From an uncultured Mycoplasmatota bacterium (lineage in GTDB: Bacteria > Bacillota_I > Bacilli_A > RF39 > UBA660), in contig URCH01000002.1 of the NCBI GenBank assembly GCA_900546275.1, forward strand, positions 54,236-118,235: a stretch of 64,000 bases of DNA. Reading direction: 5' to 3'. Positions 46,816 to 56,963 of this stretch are shown here, one piece after another; position 1 is the first letter of the stretch, and each line of letters opens with the position of its first letter. A program made the translations under genes and the position numbers. The notes beneath the pieces are model-generated. The model was not told where the DNA came from. It made no database searches and was given only the letters and a program-made list of their open reading frames with translations.

Positions 46816-46826
46816 AAATTACTTTA

Positions 46827-46902
46827 TGGTGTCCTGTTAGGGACTCGAACCCTAGACCCACTGATTAAGAGTCAGTTGCTCTACCAACTGAGCTAACAAG
46901 AC
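46827..46902 (-). tRNA. tRNA-Lys (anticodon CTT)
   Basis: 76 bases with encoded CCA. Acceptor GTCTTGT/ACAGGAC (one G·U), D arm TAGCTCAGTTGGTAGAGCA, anticodon loop CTCTTAA, T loop TTCGAGT. Reads AAG; a TTT-anticodon tRNA-Lys for AAA is presumably elsewhere. Confidence 0.96.
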
Positions 46903-46930
46903 ATAAGTAGTAATTAACAATTACTACTAT

Positions 46931-46958
46931 AGTATATCACATTTTTTATAAAAAACAA
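46931..46958 (-). promoter_or_regulatory. tRNA-Lys promoter
   Basis: TTGTTT, 16-base spacer, TATACT preceded by TGA on the minus strand. An inverted repeat AGTAGTAATT/AATTACTACT lies between promoter and tRNA. Confidence 0.55.
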
Positions 46959-46961
46959 TAT

Positions 46962-48161
46962 CTATTTTTTTAAACCTTTCAATCCTTTTAAACCTTTGCA
47001 ACCATTGTAATTGCTTAATATATTTGATTCAAATGAAAATACTTTTTTAGAAGTTGCTTTATAATCTTTAATAGCTAAAGTTATTGCTTCATCTAAAAGT
47101 TTTGAATATTTCTTACCAGTTGGTTCCCATAGGTAAAATGCTAAAGAACCAGGAATTGTATTAGGTTCGTTTACATAAACTTTTTTATCTGTTTTATCAA
47201 TCATAAAATCTATTCTACATATACCACTTAAATTTAATACTCTAAATACTTCTTTTGAATAATTTTCTATATCTGTTTGTTGTTTTTTAGTTATTCGTGC
47301 AGGAATGATTCTTTTTGCACTAGCCATTCCTTTTGATCCCATGCATTTTCCTTTTACTTTAGAAGAACCAATATATTTATCTGCATATGTTAAAAATTCT
47401 TTTGTACTCATTACTTCTTCTATAGCACTTGTTGTTTGATGTTCATAATTTCCAAATACTGAACAATTAACTTCAACCATATCCGTAACTACTTTTTCTA
47501 CAACTATTTTATGATCATATTTAATAGCTTCTGTTATAGCTTCATCAATTTTTTTAGAATCATCTACAAAAGTAATACCTACACTGCTACCTAAACTTGC
47601 TGGTTTAACAATAACAGGATATTTAAGTTTTTTAATTTCTGAAAGTATTTTTTCTGAATTTGCTTCATACTCTGTATCATAAAACCAAGTATAAGGTACA
47701 ACTGGTAATCCAGTAGATTCAAATACCTGTTTCATTACAACTTTATCTTGGCCAAGTGCAGAACCAAGCACTTTACTTCCAACATATGGAATTCCAACTG
47801 TATCTAAGAATCCTTGTAAAGTACCATCTTCTGCATTGTTTCCATGTACTATTGGAAATGCAATATCTATTTGTTCTACTTCTTTATTAAATAAACCATT
47901 TGTTTTAATTAAATAAAACTCGTTATTTTTTTTACATAAAGTTACTTGAGTAGCATATCTTTTTAATAAATCTAAATCTTTATAAATTTCTATATCTTTA
48001 AGAAGTGCACCTGTATACCAAATTCTATCCTTTGATATATAAATAGGTACTACATCATATTTTTCTTCATCTATATTATTCATTGCTTGTACTGCAGAAA
48101 TTATACTTACTTCATGCTCAACTGTACACCCACCAAAAATTACACCAACTTTAATTTTCAT
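46962..48161 (-). CDS. ddl: D-alanine--D-alanine ligase
   Basis: 399 residues. GVIFGGCTVEHEVSIISA opens the protein; ATP-grasp motifs include PVIVKPASLGSSVGI and the metal-binding RIDFMIDKTDKKVYVNEPNTIPGSLAFY. The Tyr of ADKYIG in the omega loop suggests a D-Ala-D-Ala rather than D-Ala-D-Lac enzyme. It is about 40-50 residues longer than usual, with a C-terminal tail ending in threefold GLK (KGLKGLKGLKK). ATG at 48161 with GAAGGGAAG upstream; murF ends 4 bases before. Confidence 0.93.
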   Translation of the reverse strand: MKIKVGVIFGGCTVEHEVSIISAVQAMNNIDEEKYDVVPIYISKDRIWYTGALLKDIEIYKDLDLLKRYATQVTLCKKNNEFYLIKTNGLFNKEVEQIDIAFPIVHGNNAEDGTLQGFLDTVGIPYVGSKVLGSALGQDKVVMKQVFESTGLPVVPYTWFYDTEYEANSEKILSEIKKLKYPVIVKPASLGSSVGITFVDDSKKIDEAITEAIKYDHKIVVEKVVTDMVEVNCSVFGNYEHQTTSAIEEVMSTKEFLTYADKYIGSSKVKGKCMGSKGMASAKRIIPARITKKQQTDIENYSKEVFRVLNLSGICRIDFMIDKTDKKVYVNEPNTIPGSLAFYLWEPTGKKYSKLLDEAITLAIKDYKATSKKVFSFESNILSNYNGCKGLKGLKGLKK

Positions 48162-48165
48162 ATTA

Positions 48166-49227
48166 TTACTTCCCTTCATTAAATATATCTGGTAAATCAT
48201 TTTCTAAAAGTACAAATGTTTTTTCATCACTTAGTTTTTGCATAAGTGGAAAAGCTTTTTTTACATCGTTTAATATATGTATTTTTTTCTTATCATATTT
48301 TTTTTCTATTAAACCATCATATATAGGTTTGGTTTGTTCTTCTCCAACTAATATAACTTCATCACATACCTCACTTATATATTCACCAAATTTTTTATTT
48401 ATATTATATTGTTCCGTTCCGAGTTCTATCATACCTGGAGTAACAATTATTTTTTTACCTTTCATTAAATTTAAAACTTCTAAAGCCATTTTAGATCCAA
48501 CTGGATTTGAATTATATGCATCATCTATTATATTAATATTTCCAAATTTTTTAAATTCTAATCTATGTTCTACTGGTTTTACCTTTTTTACGGCCCTAAT
48601 TAAATCATCTATATCAATACCTAATTCGTATCCTAAAAGTACTCCAGCTAAAATATTATAGATGTTTGCAGTTCCAAGTAATTTTGTTTCAAATTTATAT
48701 ACTTTTTTTTCATTTTTTAAATGTGCATCAAAAGTCATACCTTTATCTGTTATTTCTATGTTATCAGCATATAAATCAACTTTTTTATTATTGATACCAA
48801 TCCATAAAATTTTACATTTGTTTTTAATTTTATAGTTTAATTGATATTCATCATCCCCATTTAATATACCAATACCATCTTCAGATAATGATTCAATAAG
48901 TTCAAATTTTCCCTTGCAAATGTTTTCTCTACTTCCAAAAGTTTCTAAGTGAGCTGTTCCAATTGTAGTTATAATTCCATATTTAGGTTTTACAAAATCG
49001 CAAAGTTCTTTTATTTCACCCATTTTAAATGCGCCCATCTCAACAATAAATGTATCTGTAAATTTATCCAAATATTCATTTATCGTTCGCATAATACCAT
49101 ATGTTGTGTTAAAATTTTTAGGTGTTGGTAAAGCATTATATTTTATATTTAAAATATCAGATAATATATTTTTACTGCTTGTTTTACCATAACTTCCTGT
49201 TATTCCAATAACATTCATACTATTCAT
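48166..49227 (-). CDS. murF: MurF-type Mur ligase, catalytic part
   Basis: 353 residues from the first ATG, beginning right at the P-loop (VIGITGSYGKTSSKNIL) and followed by VEMGAFKMGEIKELC, IGTAHLETFGS and NIIDDAYNSNPVGSKMAL. It has the ATPase and C-terminal ligase domains, but the frame stays open upstream for about 55 more codons (…NIINKPIEKCVFYYYKN…). That part joins the membrane protein at 49386-49748 by a one-base shift. In several Bacilli lineages MurF has such an N-terminal membrane region. It adds D-Ala-D-Ala to UDP-MurNAc-tripeptide, consistent with ddl next door. Confidence 0.85.
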   Translation of the reverse strand: MNSMNVIGITGSYGKTSSKNILSDILNIKYNALPTPKNFNTTYGIMRTINEYLDKFTDTFIVEMGAFKMGEIKELCDFVKPKYGIITTIGTAHLETFGSRENICKGKFELIESLSEDGIGILNGDDEYQLNYKIKNKCKILWIGINNKKVDLYADNIEITDKGMTFDAHLKNEKKVYKFETKLLGTANIYNILAGVLLGYELGIDIDDLIRAVKKVKPVEHRLEFKKFGNINIIDDAYNSNPVGSKMALEVLNLMKGKKIIVTPGMIELGTEQYNINKKFGEYISEVCDEVILVGEEQTKPIYDGLIEKKYDKKKIHILNDVKKAFPLMQKLSDEKTFVLLENDLPDIFNEGK

Positions 49228-49385
49228 TGAATTTAATTTTTTTGTTGCCTTATTTTTATAATAATAGAAAACACATTTTTCAATTGGTTTATTTATTATA
49301 TTAGCTAAATATACTACATAATAATTTAAATAAGCTAAAATACCATATATAATATAATATATATTTAAATAACATTCATTATAAT

Positions 49386-49748
49386 TTAAACAAATAAAGA
49401 TATTAAATATATAATATAAATTGTTACTAATAATCTTTTTATTCTACTTGTATATTTAAGTGGTAGTTTTACCTGTTCTTTTTTTCTTGTTAATATAAAT
49501 ATACAAACTAAATAAAATATTGAAAAAAGAATATATTGTAAATTTGAACTTACAAAAAATCCTAGTAATATAACTATTAAGAATAACATATCAAAACTAA
49601 TAAATACTTTTTCTAAATTGTTGTTTATCCATTTTATATATCTATTCCCATCATTATACCAATTTTGTTGCAATGAATGTAGCGCCTTAGATGATTTAAC
49701 AAACACATATAATAATAAAGTTATTAAACTTAATATAAAGCAATGCAT
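49386..49748 (-). CDS. N-terminal membrane part of murF, split by a frameshift
   Basis: 120 residues with helices at about 1-18 and 48-90, containing the polar segment LQQNWYNDGNRYIKWINNN, before a stop in LISLFV-stop. With one extra T at GTTTAA (about 49386-49391) the frame runs into LNYNECYLNIYYIIYG and on to the MurF catalytic part. RBS GGAGG 5 bases upstream of ATG 49748. I read it as the 5' part of one gene 48166-49748 (about 526 residues). Confidence 0.65.
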   Translation of the reverse strand: MHCFILSLITLLLYVFVKSSKALHSLQQNWYNDGNRYIKWINNNLEKVFISFDMLFLIVILLGFFVSSNLQYILFSIFYLVCIFILTRKKEQVKLPLKYTSRIKRLLVTIYIIYLISLFV

Positions 49749-49749
49749 A

Positions 49750-50484
49750 CTAACCTCCTATAAATGAATTTATTATATTTATTGTTTGACCAAGTCTTTC
49801 TAAATATGCATAGTGCGTACATCCTTCATATTCTACAAGACCACAATCTTTAATTAATTTTTCTAATTTTCTTGCAAGTTCTATAGAAACTGCTTCATCA
49901 TTAGTTCCCCATACTAATAATGTTGGAACTAAAATTTTATCTAAACAATCAGTTATATCTAAATTAACTGTTTCAACTAATATTTTTCTCATCATTTCAG
50001 ATGCATTTCTATAATCTGTTGAACCAATGTGTTTTTTTGCAAATTTTTCTAATTTATTAACTAAAGGAACTTTTTTCATTTTTTTTAAAATTTTTGTCTT
50101 TAAAGACGGATTTTGAACTTCTTTAGTATATGGACTTCCAAATAAAATTATTTTTTCTGTTTCATACATACTTGAATATAATAAAGTAATTTTACCACCA
50201 AATGAATGACCTATCATTATTGGTTTTTCTATTTTTAAGCTTTTTAATAATTCATGAATGCATTCTACATAATCATTTACTTTCCATACATAAGTTGGTT
50301 CTTCGCTTTCACCAAACCCTGGTAAATCAACTATTATAATATTAAACTTATCACTTATTGCATCACCTATTGGCTTCATCATTTCTATGTTTTGTCCCCA
50401 GCCATGTAAAAGTACCACGGTTTTTGCATCTTTTTTTCCATAATTTATATAATTAACATCAACATTCATTATCTTTTTTATCAT
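49750..50484 (-). CDS. Alpha/beta-fold hydrolase
   Basis: 244 residues. VLLHGWGQ gives the oxyanion loop, GHSFGG the nucleophile elbow with Ser, VWGTNDEAV the acid region and a His near the end (CTHYAYLE). Substrate unknown; such hydrolases are often esterases or lipases. ATG at 50484 with GGTGA upstream. Its end carries the ribosome binding site of the following murF gene. Confidence 0.85.
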   Translation of the reverse strand: MIKKIMNVDVNYINYGKKDAKTVVLLHGWGQNIEMMKPIGDAISDKFNIIIVDLPGFGESEEPTYVWKVNDYVECIHELLKSLKIEKPIMIGHSFGGKITLLYSSMYETEKIILFGSPYTKEVQNPSLKTKILKKMKKVPLVNKLEKFAKKHIGSTDYRNASEMMRKILVETVNLDITDCLDKILVPTLLVWGTNDEAVSIELARKLEKLIKDCGLVEYEGCTHYAYLERLGQTINIINSFIGG

Positions 50485-50531
50485 GAGTTTCACCATTATT
50501 AATTATACACTATTTAATATTTTATTAAAAG

Positions 50532-50556
50532 AAAAAACACATAAATTATGTGTTTT
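50532..50556 (-). terminator. Terminator after nrnA
   Basis: 9-bp stem AAAACACAT/ATGTGTTTT with a 5-base loop, then a T run on the minus strand. Confidence 0.75.
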
Positions 50557-50569
50557 TACATATTTTTAC

Positions 50570-51526
50570 TTATGATTCATACTTATTACACTCTAAATCA
50601 AGTGCTTCTACTAATTTATCAACTTCTTCAAAGTTTTTTAATCTAACTCCACTAGCTAGTTTATGACCACCACCGCCAAACTTAGCAGCTACCTCATTAA
50701 TTATAGGTCCTCTAGATCTTATTGATCCTCTTATGAAATCATTATTTTTATCTTCAGTAAATACTGCCCAACTTACAAAATCCTCTATATAATTAAAGTT
50801 ATTAACCATATTACCAGCTGTTGCTGCATCTACATCAAATTTTTTTAATACATCGTCTGTTAATTTAATATATCCAAATTTATTTTCTGTAACTATCATG
50901 TTATTAATTATATAGCTTTGAAATTTTAATTCTTTTAAACTTCTTAAATATAAATTATCATATAATGAAGTAAAATTAATATTTGTTTCTTTTATTAATT
51001 TTGAAACTAAATCAAAAGTGTTAGGTGTAGTATATGAAAATAAAAATCTATTTGTATCTGCAACTATTCCTATATATAACTTTTCAGCTGCTTCTTTTGT
51101 AATTTTTAATTTCATTGAAAATGCGAAATCTATTATTATTTGACTAGCACTACTTGCTTTATCATTTATACATTCTATGTCACAATATTTTTCAACAAAT
51201 GGATGATGATCAATTTTTATAGTTTTTGAAAATCTAGTAGTATCTACTCCATCAACTCTTTTTTTATCTGGTGTATCTGCCACTATTAATAGTGAATTTT
51301 CATACATTTCATCTGTTAATTTATCTAAAGTACCTAGATATTTAAATCTAGATGCAGGCATTCCTACTACATAAACTTTTTTTAAAGGAAAATTGTTTAC
51401 TATTATATCTTTAAGTGCGATTTGACTTGCAAGTGCATCAGGATCAGCACCTACATGTCTTGCAATAACAATTGTATTATATTTTTTTATTTGTTTTAGT
51501 ATTTCTTTATATAATTTTTTATACAT
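50570..51526 (-). CDS. nrnA: Bifunctional nanoRNase/pAp phosphatase
   Basis: 318 residues of the DHH/DHHA1 family: ARHVGADPDALASQIAL (first metal motif), VADTPDK, KIDHHPFVEKY (DHH) and the C-terminal DHHA1 motif RGPIINEVAAKFGGGGHKLASG. NrnA degrades 2-5 nt RNAs and 3'-phosphoadenosine 5'-phosphate. Eight bases upstream of it ackA ends. Confidence 0.93.
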   Translation of the reverse strand: MYKKLYKEILKQIKKYNTIVIARHVGADPDALASQIALKDIIVNNFPLKKVYVVGMPASRFKYLGTLDKLTDEMYENSLLIVADTPDKKRVDGVDTTRFSKTIKIDHHPFVEKYCDIECINDKASSASQIIIDFAFSMKLKITKEAAEKLYIGIVADTNRFLFSYTTPNTFDLVSKLIKETNINFTSLYDNLYLRSLKELKFQSYIINNMIVTENKFGYIKLTDDVLKKFDVDAATAGNMVNNFNYIEDFVSWAVFTEDKNNDFIRGSIRSRGPIINEVAAKFGGGGHKLASGVRLKNFEEVDKLVEALDLECNKYES

Positions 51527-51534
51527 TTCTTCCT

Positions 51535-52713
51535 CTATTTTAAGAAATCATAAGTATCACGGGCTATCATAACTTCTTCATCAGTTGCTATTACGTAGCA
51601 TGGAACACTTGAATCATCACTACTTATTTTTGTTTCTTTTTCTATTGAATTATTTCTTTTTTCATCTACTTTTATACCCAAAATATTTAATCCATTTATT
51701 ACATCTCTTCTCATTTTTGAAGAGTTTTCTGCAATACCTGCGGTAAATATAATTGCATCGCATCCATTTAATTCAACATAATATTTAGCAATATAATCAA
51801 TTATTCTTTTTATAAACATTTTGTATGCAAGTTTGCATCTTTCATTTCCTGCATCTATTCCTGCATTTATATCTCTAAAATCACTACTTACACCACTTAT
51901 TCCAAGTAAACCACTTTTTTTATTTAAAATATTATCTATTTCTTTTGTACTTAAGTTTGTCTTTTCCATAATATATGGAATTATTGTAGCATCTATATCA
52001 CCACATCTACTACCCATTATAAGTCCTGCATTTGGTGTTAATCCCATTGAAGTATTTACACATTTAGAATTTTTTACTGCGCTTATACTAGCACCATTTC
52101 CAATATGGCAAGTTATTAATTTAGTATCATTTCTTCCAAGTATTTCATTTGCTTTTAAAGTAATATATTTATGACTTGTTCCATGTGCTCCATATCTTCT
52201 TATTTTATATTCACTATTCCATTCATAAGGTAATGCATATAAATAATTTTCTTCACTCATTGTTTGATGAAATGCAGTATCGAAAACTACTGTTAATAAA
52301 GCATTTGGAATTACTTCTTGCTCTGCTCTTATACCAACAATAGCAGCTGGGTTATGAAGTGGCGCTAAAGCACTTAACTCATCTATTTTAGAAATAACTT
52401 CTTCATCAACTTTTTCAGTTTTATCAAAATAGCTTCCACCTTGAACAACTCTGTTTCCAATACCTTTAATTTCATCTAATGATTTAACGATATTGTTTTC
52501 TAATAATTCTTTAACTAAGTATTCAAAAGCTACTTTGTGATCTTTTAATTCTACTTCTTTTTTTATTTTTTCTCCATTTATTTTTATAGTATAAAAACTT
52601 TCTCCTATACCTATTCTTTCAAATACTCCAGAAATTAAAACCTTTTCTTCTGGCATTTCATAAAGTTGAAATTTCAATGATGAGCTTCCCGTATTTACTG
52701 ATAATATTTTCAT
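51535..52713 (-). CDS. ackA: Acetate kinase
   Basis: 392 residues. SVNTGSSSLKFQLYE opens the protein; ASKA family motifs include VFDTAFHQTM, GAHGTSHKYI, TCHIGNGASISAV and MGLTPNAGLIMGSRCGD. It converts acetyl phosphate plus ADP to acetate plus ATP, a main fermentative energy step. ATG at 52713 with AGAAGG upstream; the open frame to 52767 overlaps the phosphatase gene and has no site. The pta partner is not next to it. Confidence 0.95.
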   Translation of the reverse strand: MKILSVNTGSSSLKFQLYEMPEEKVLISGVFERIGIGESFYTIKINGEKIKKEVELKDHKVAFEYLVKELLENNIVKSLDEIKGIGNRVVQGGSYFDKTEKVDEEVISKIDELSALAPLHNPAAIVGIRAEQEVIPNALLTVVFDTAFHQTMSEENYLYALPYEWNSEYKIRRYGAHGTSHKYITLKANEILGRNDTKLITCHIGNGASISAVKNSKCVNTSMGLTPNAGLIMGSRCGDIDATIIPYIMEKTNLSTKEIDNILNKKSGLLGISGVSSDFRDINAGIDAGNERCKLAYKMFIKRIIDYIAKYYVELNGCDAIIFTAGIAENSSKMRRDVINGLNILGIKVDEKRNNSIEKETKISSDDSSVPCYVIATDEEVMIARDTYDFLK

Positions 52714-52726
52714 AAAAACCTTCTTT

Positions 52727-53251
52727 CTATAAATCATATTTAAAAATTGCACAATTTGGTACATCAAATTTTAGAAAATCTTCATCTTCTCTATATGAAG
52801 TAAGAGCAAAATGAAGTGCTCGTACAGTTGCACCATGTGAAACTATTAAAATTGTTTTATCACTATATTTTTCTTTTATTTCATTTATAAAACTATTTAC
52901 TCTATTAAATAAATCTTGTATTGGTTCAACACCATTATCACCATAATTGCTTTTATAATCCCAATATTTTTTTGAATCATAATTAAGTGCTGGCTTACCT
53001 TCAAATTCTCCCATATTTCTTTCTACTAAACGTTTATCTATAATAGGGTTTACATCAGATAAAATTTGTGCTGTTTTAATAGCTCTTTTTAATGGGCTAG
53101 AAAAACATATATCAATTTTATCTACTATTTTTTCTTTTGCAATTTCTGCTTGTTTCTCACCAATTTTATTAAGTGAAATATCTGTTTTTCCTTGTATTAA
53201 ACCAGAAACATTCCAATCTGTTTTTCCATGTCTAGCAATATATATTTTCAA
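52727..53251 (-). CDS. Histidine phosphatase (phosphoglycerate-mutase) family protein
   Basis: 174 residues. YIARHGKTDWNVSGLIQGKTD carries the catalytic RHG motif, with a second His in VSHGATVRAL. Members include GpmB, CobC and phosphoserine phosphatase, and function cannot be told from sequence. Four bases separate it from lysS upstream. Confidence 0.87.
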   Translation of the reverse strand: MKIYIARHGKTDWNVSGLIQGKTDISLNKIGEKQAEIAKEKIVDKIDICFSSPLKRAIKTAQILSDVNPIIDKRLVERNMGEFEGKPALNYDSKKYWDYKSNYGDNGVEPIQDLFNRVNSFINEIKEKYSDKTILIVSHGATVRALHFALTSYREDEDFLKFDVPNCAIFKYDL

Positions 53252-53255
53252 ATTA

Positions 53256-54731
53256 TTAATCCTTATTCTCAGGTTTCATTAAAGGGAACATTACAACATC
53301 TTTTATGTTATCACTATTTGTTAGTAATTGAATCATTCTATCAATTCCCATTCCCCAACCACTTATTGGCGGCATACCATATTCCATAGCACCTATATAA
53401 TCATAATCCATATCCATTGCTTCTTCATCACCATTTGCTTTTAAACTAGCTTGTTCTAATAATTTTCTTTCTTGTTCTTGTGGATCAACTAATTCTGAGT
53501 ATCCATTAACTATTTCAGCTCCATTTATAACTAATTGAAATCTATCTGAAATATTTTTATTTGAATCATTAGTACGTGCAAGTGGTGAAAGTGATGATGG
53601 GTGTTCTACTAAATAAACAGGTCCTAGCATATGTGGGCGTGCAACTTTCTTATATAAATAGTCAACTAAATTACCAAATCCTAAGTTTTCTATTGGTGTT
53701 TCACTATCTAACTCAATTTTTTCTTGTTTTATTTTTTCTAGTAATTTTTCTTTTGTATTATATTCATTTATATCTATATCAGCATATTTTATAATTAATT
53801 CTCTAAATGAAACTTTTGGCCATTCACCAGATAAGTCAACTTCTTTATCACCAACATTTATTTTTAATGTTCCAAATACGTTATTAATTATTGTTTGTAA
53901 CATAGTTCTTATTAATTTCATGTTATCTTCATAGTTATAATATGCTTGGTAACATTCAATCATAGTAAAATCTTGTAAATGTGTTGCATCCATTCCTTCA
54001 TTTCTAAAGCATCTAGCTATTTCATATACTTTAGGAATACCTGCAATAATTGCCCTTTTCATATATGTTTCAGGTGCTATTCTTAAGTATACATCTAAAT
54101 CAAGTGCATTGTGATGTGAAACAAATGGACGAGCTACTGCTCCACTTGGTTTATTATTTAATATTGGTGTTTCGATTTCATAATATCCTAAATTATCTAA
54201 ATAGTTTCTAAGTTCTCTTATAAATTTAAATCTGATTAAAAATCTATTTCTTGTTTCTTCATTCATTATCATATCAACATAACGGTTTCTATAACATAAT
54301 TCAGGATCTTGTAACCCATGAAATTTTTCTGGTAGTGGTTTTAATGCTTTTCCTAAAAATTCAAAACTGTCAGCACGTAATGTTTTTTCTCCTGTATGTG
54401 TTGTAAACATTTCACCTTTTACACCTATAAAATCTCCAACATCTATATTTGTTTTAAAGAAATTATATTTTTCTTCGCCAACTAAATCGATTTTAATAGA
54501 TACTTGTAAATCTGCTTCTATATCTCTTATTTTTAAGAAGCTTAATTTACCCATTTTTCTCATAAATACTATTCTACCAGCAACAGATACGTTTGTTGTT
54601 CCATCTTCTAATTTTACTGCATCTTTTAAGCTATAATTAACATCATATTTTTCAGGATATGGATTACAAAATGCTTTTATATCTTCAACCTTTTGTCTTC
54701 TTACTATTTCTTGTTCACTAAATTCTCTCAT
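53256..54731 (-). CDS. lysS: Lysyl-tRNA synthetase (class II)
   Basis: 491 residues. Anticodon-binding OB fold in the first 140 (VAGRIVFMRKMGKLSFLKIRD), then class II core: motif 1 near ETPILNNKPSGAVARPF, motif 2 FRNEGMDATHLQDFTMIE, and motif 3 GWGMGIDRMIQLLT. ATG at 54731 with GGAGG upstream (the frame open to 54758 is less likely). Part of a run with dusB and an RDD gene, as dusB-lysS neighbours are common in Firmicutes. Confidence 0.96.
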   Translation of the reverse strand: MREFSEQEIVRRQKVEDIKAFCNPYPEKYDVNYSLKDAVKLEDGTTNVSVAGRIVFMRKMGKLSFLKIRDIEADLQVSIKIDLVGEEKYNFFKTNIDVGDFIGVKGEMFTTHTGEKTLRADSFEFLGKALKPLPEKFHGLQDPELCYRNRYVDMIMNEETRNRFLIRFKFIRELRNYLDNLGYYEIETPILNNKPSGAVARPFVSHHNALDLDVYLRIAPETYMKRAIIAGIPKVYEIARCFRNEGMDATHLQDFTMIECYQAYYNYEDNMKLIRTMLQTIINNVFGTLKINVGDKEVDLSGEWPKVSFRELIIKYADIDINEYNTKEKLLEKIKQEKIELDSETPIENLGFGNLVDYLYKKVARPHMLGPVYLVEHPSSLSPLARTNDSNKNISDRFQLVINGAEIVNGYSELVDPQEQERKLLEQASLKANGDEEAMDMDYDYIGAMEYGMPPISGWGMGIDRMIQLLTNSDNIKDVVMFPLMKPENKD

Positions 54732-54732
54732 A

Positions 54733-55318
54733 CTATACCTCCATTTTTTCATAAACAACTTTTGTTTTTGTTATTATATCGTGTAACCCTTTTTTATCTT
54801 TTCTAAAAATAATCATACAAGCACTTACTACAACAAGTACGAATTGAATAAATCCAAGAATTGATGTAATTGTAAAGTATTCAAAGCCTGATAATAAAAA
54901 TACTAAACAAAATGCTAGAAAAGTATTAAGAAGTCCATTAACAACTATATTTCTAATTATTAATTCATTAGCTGTTAAATCTTCTTTATCTTCTCTTACT
55001 ATTTTTATTTTAAATATTTTTTTACCTAATGTTTGACCATTTTTATAAAGTGGTAAAACTACAAAATACAAGATAATTATAACACAATTTATTATATTTA
55101 TCATAAAGTTTTCTCTATCTAAACTAAGTGTAATGTCAGCAACTCTACTATAATAAATACTAAAATCTAATTTAGTGTTTATTACTTGCTCGTTTAATTC
55201 TAAAAATTGGTTACTTAAAACTGTTGCATTTTTTGTTGTAAATATAGCACTTATTATTCCCATAACAATACCTACTATTATTATATCTATTAAATAAGCT
55301 AAAAACCTTTTTAAAAAA

Positions 55319-55329
<11 letters not shown>
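54733..55329 (-). CDS. RDD-family membrane protein
   Basis: 198 residues: LKRFLAYLIDIIIVGIV is the RDD entry motif (Arg, Asp, Asp), followed by three membrane helices and QTLGKKIFKIKIV. Function unknown. ATG 55329 with GAGG upstream overlaps the dusB end by 11 bases; it ends 1 base before the lysS start. Confidence 0.86.
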
Positions 55330-56296
<967 letters not shown>

Positions 56297-56352
56297 GTAA
56301 ATCACCTTTTATAATTATATTATATTTTATATGTTTTTACAATGTTTAACTC

Positions 56353-56375
56353 AAAAAGAAAGCAAAAGCCTTCTT
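56353..56375 (-). terminator. Terminator after the yutD-linked gene
   Basis: 8-bp stem AAGAAGGC/GCTTTCTT on the minus strand with one G·U and a 4-base loop, then five T. Confidence 0.65.
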
Positions 56376-56652
56376 ATTTTTGTTTAACATTTTTATCATT
56401 CATTGTTTTCGCATATTCTCTTAATTTAGCTAAAGTTTGTTTTGTAGGATTACATAATTCCTTTTCTGTTATCCCAAATGGTTCTAGCTCATAATCTTCT
56501 GGCATTCCAAGATCAATCCATAAGTTTAAGAAATCATGTTGTATTTTAGATATTTGTATTTCTCCATCATTTATACTTTTTATTACTCCATCATTTGATG
56601 TTAAATCATAATCTTTTTTTTCTGGATTTTCAAATTCACTAAATTCTTTCAT
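56374..56652 (-). CDS. Hypothetical 92-residue protein downstream of yutD
   Basis: Soluble and acidic, with a central helix (SKIQHDFLNLWIDLGMP) and a KQTLAKLREYAKTMN tail. It starts 0-1 bases after yutD, so it is cotranscribed with yutD. No recognised family; no signal peptide or membrane segment. Confidence 0.65.
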   Translation of the reverse strand: MKEFSEFENPEKKDYDLTSNDGVIKSINDGEIQISKIQHDFLNLWIDLGMPEDYELEPFGITEKELCNPTKQTLAKLREYAKTMNDKNVKQK

Positions 56653-56934
56653 TTATTTCACCTTCTTTATTAAAAAATATCTACAATCATATGAACAATT
56701 ATTTTTAATATGATCTTTTAAATTTTTGATATTATTTATTTTATTGCATTTTTTATTTTCTTCATCATAAAAACCTTTTAATCTTAATTTTCCATAAGCC
56801 CAATCACCTAATACATAATCATAATCATAAAAATAATCTGTAAATTTACTTTCTAATTCATTAAATACAAATCCATCTTTATAATTTTCAATTATCTCAT
56901 AATTAGTATCATTTAATTTATATGTTTTCCTCAA
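56653..56934 (-). CDS. yutD: YutD-family protein
   Basis: 93 residues matching the YutD (DUF1027) family: FVFNELESKFTDYFYDYDYV, VLGDWAYGKLRLKGFYDE and CSYDCRYFLIKK. Function unknown; conserved across Bacilli. In Bacillus subtilis yutD also lies near yunB, which is the next gene upstream here, so the order is conserved. Confidence 0.87.
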   Translation of the reverse strand: MRKTYKLNDTNYEIIENYKDGFVFNELESKFTDYFYDYDYVLGDWAYGKLRLKGFYDEENKKCNKINNIKNLKDHIKNNCSYDCRYFLIKKVK

Positions 56935-56963
56935 AATAAATCACCTTTTTCATTATATCATAT

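Noticed and set aside
48329..48661. 110-codon plus-strand frame opposite murF
   Set aside because: Antisense shadow; no promoter or ribosome binding site and the opposite strand carries strong Mur ligase motifs.
51821..52174. 117-codon plus-strand frame opposite ackA
   Set aside because: Antisense to conserved acetate kinase motifs.
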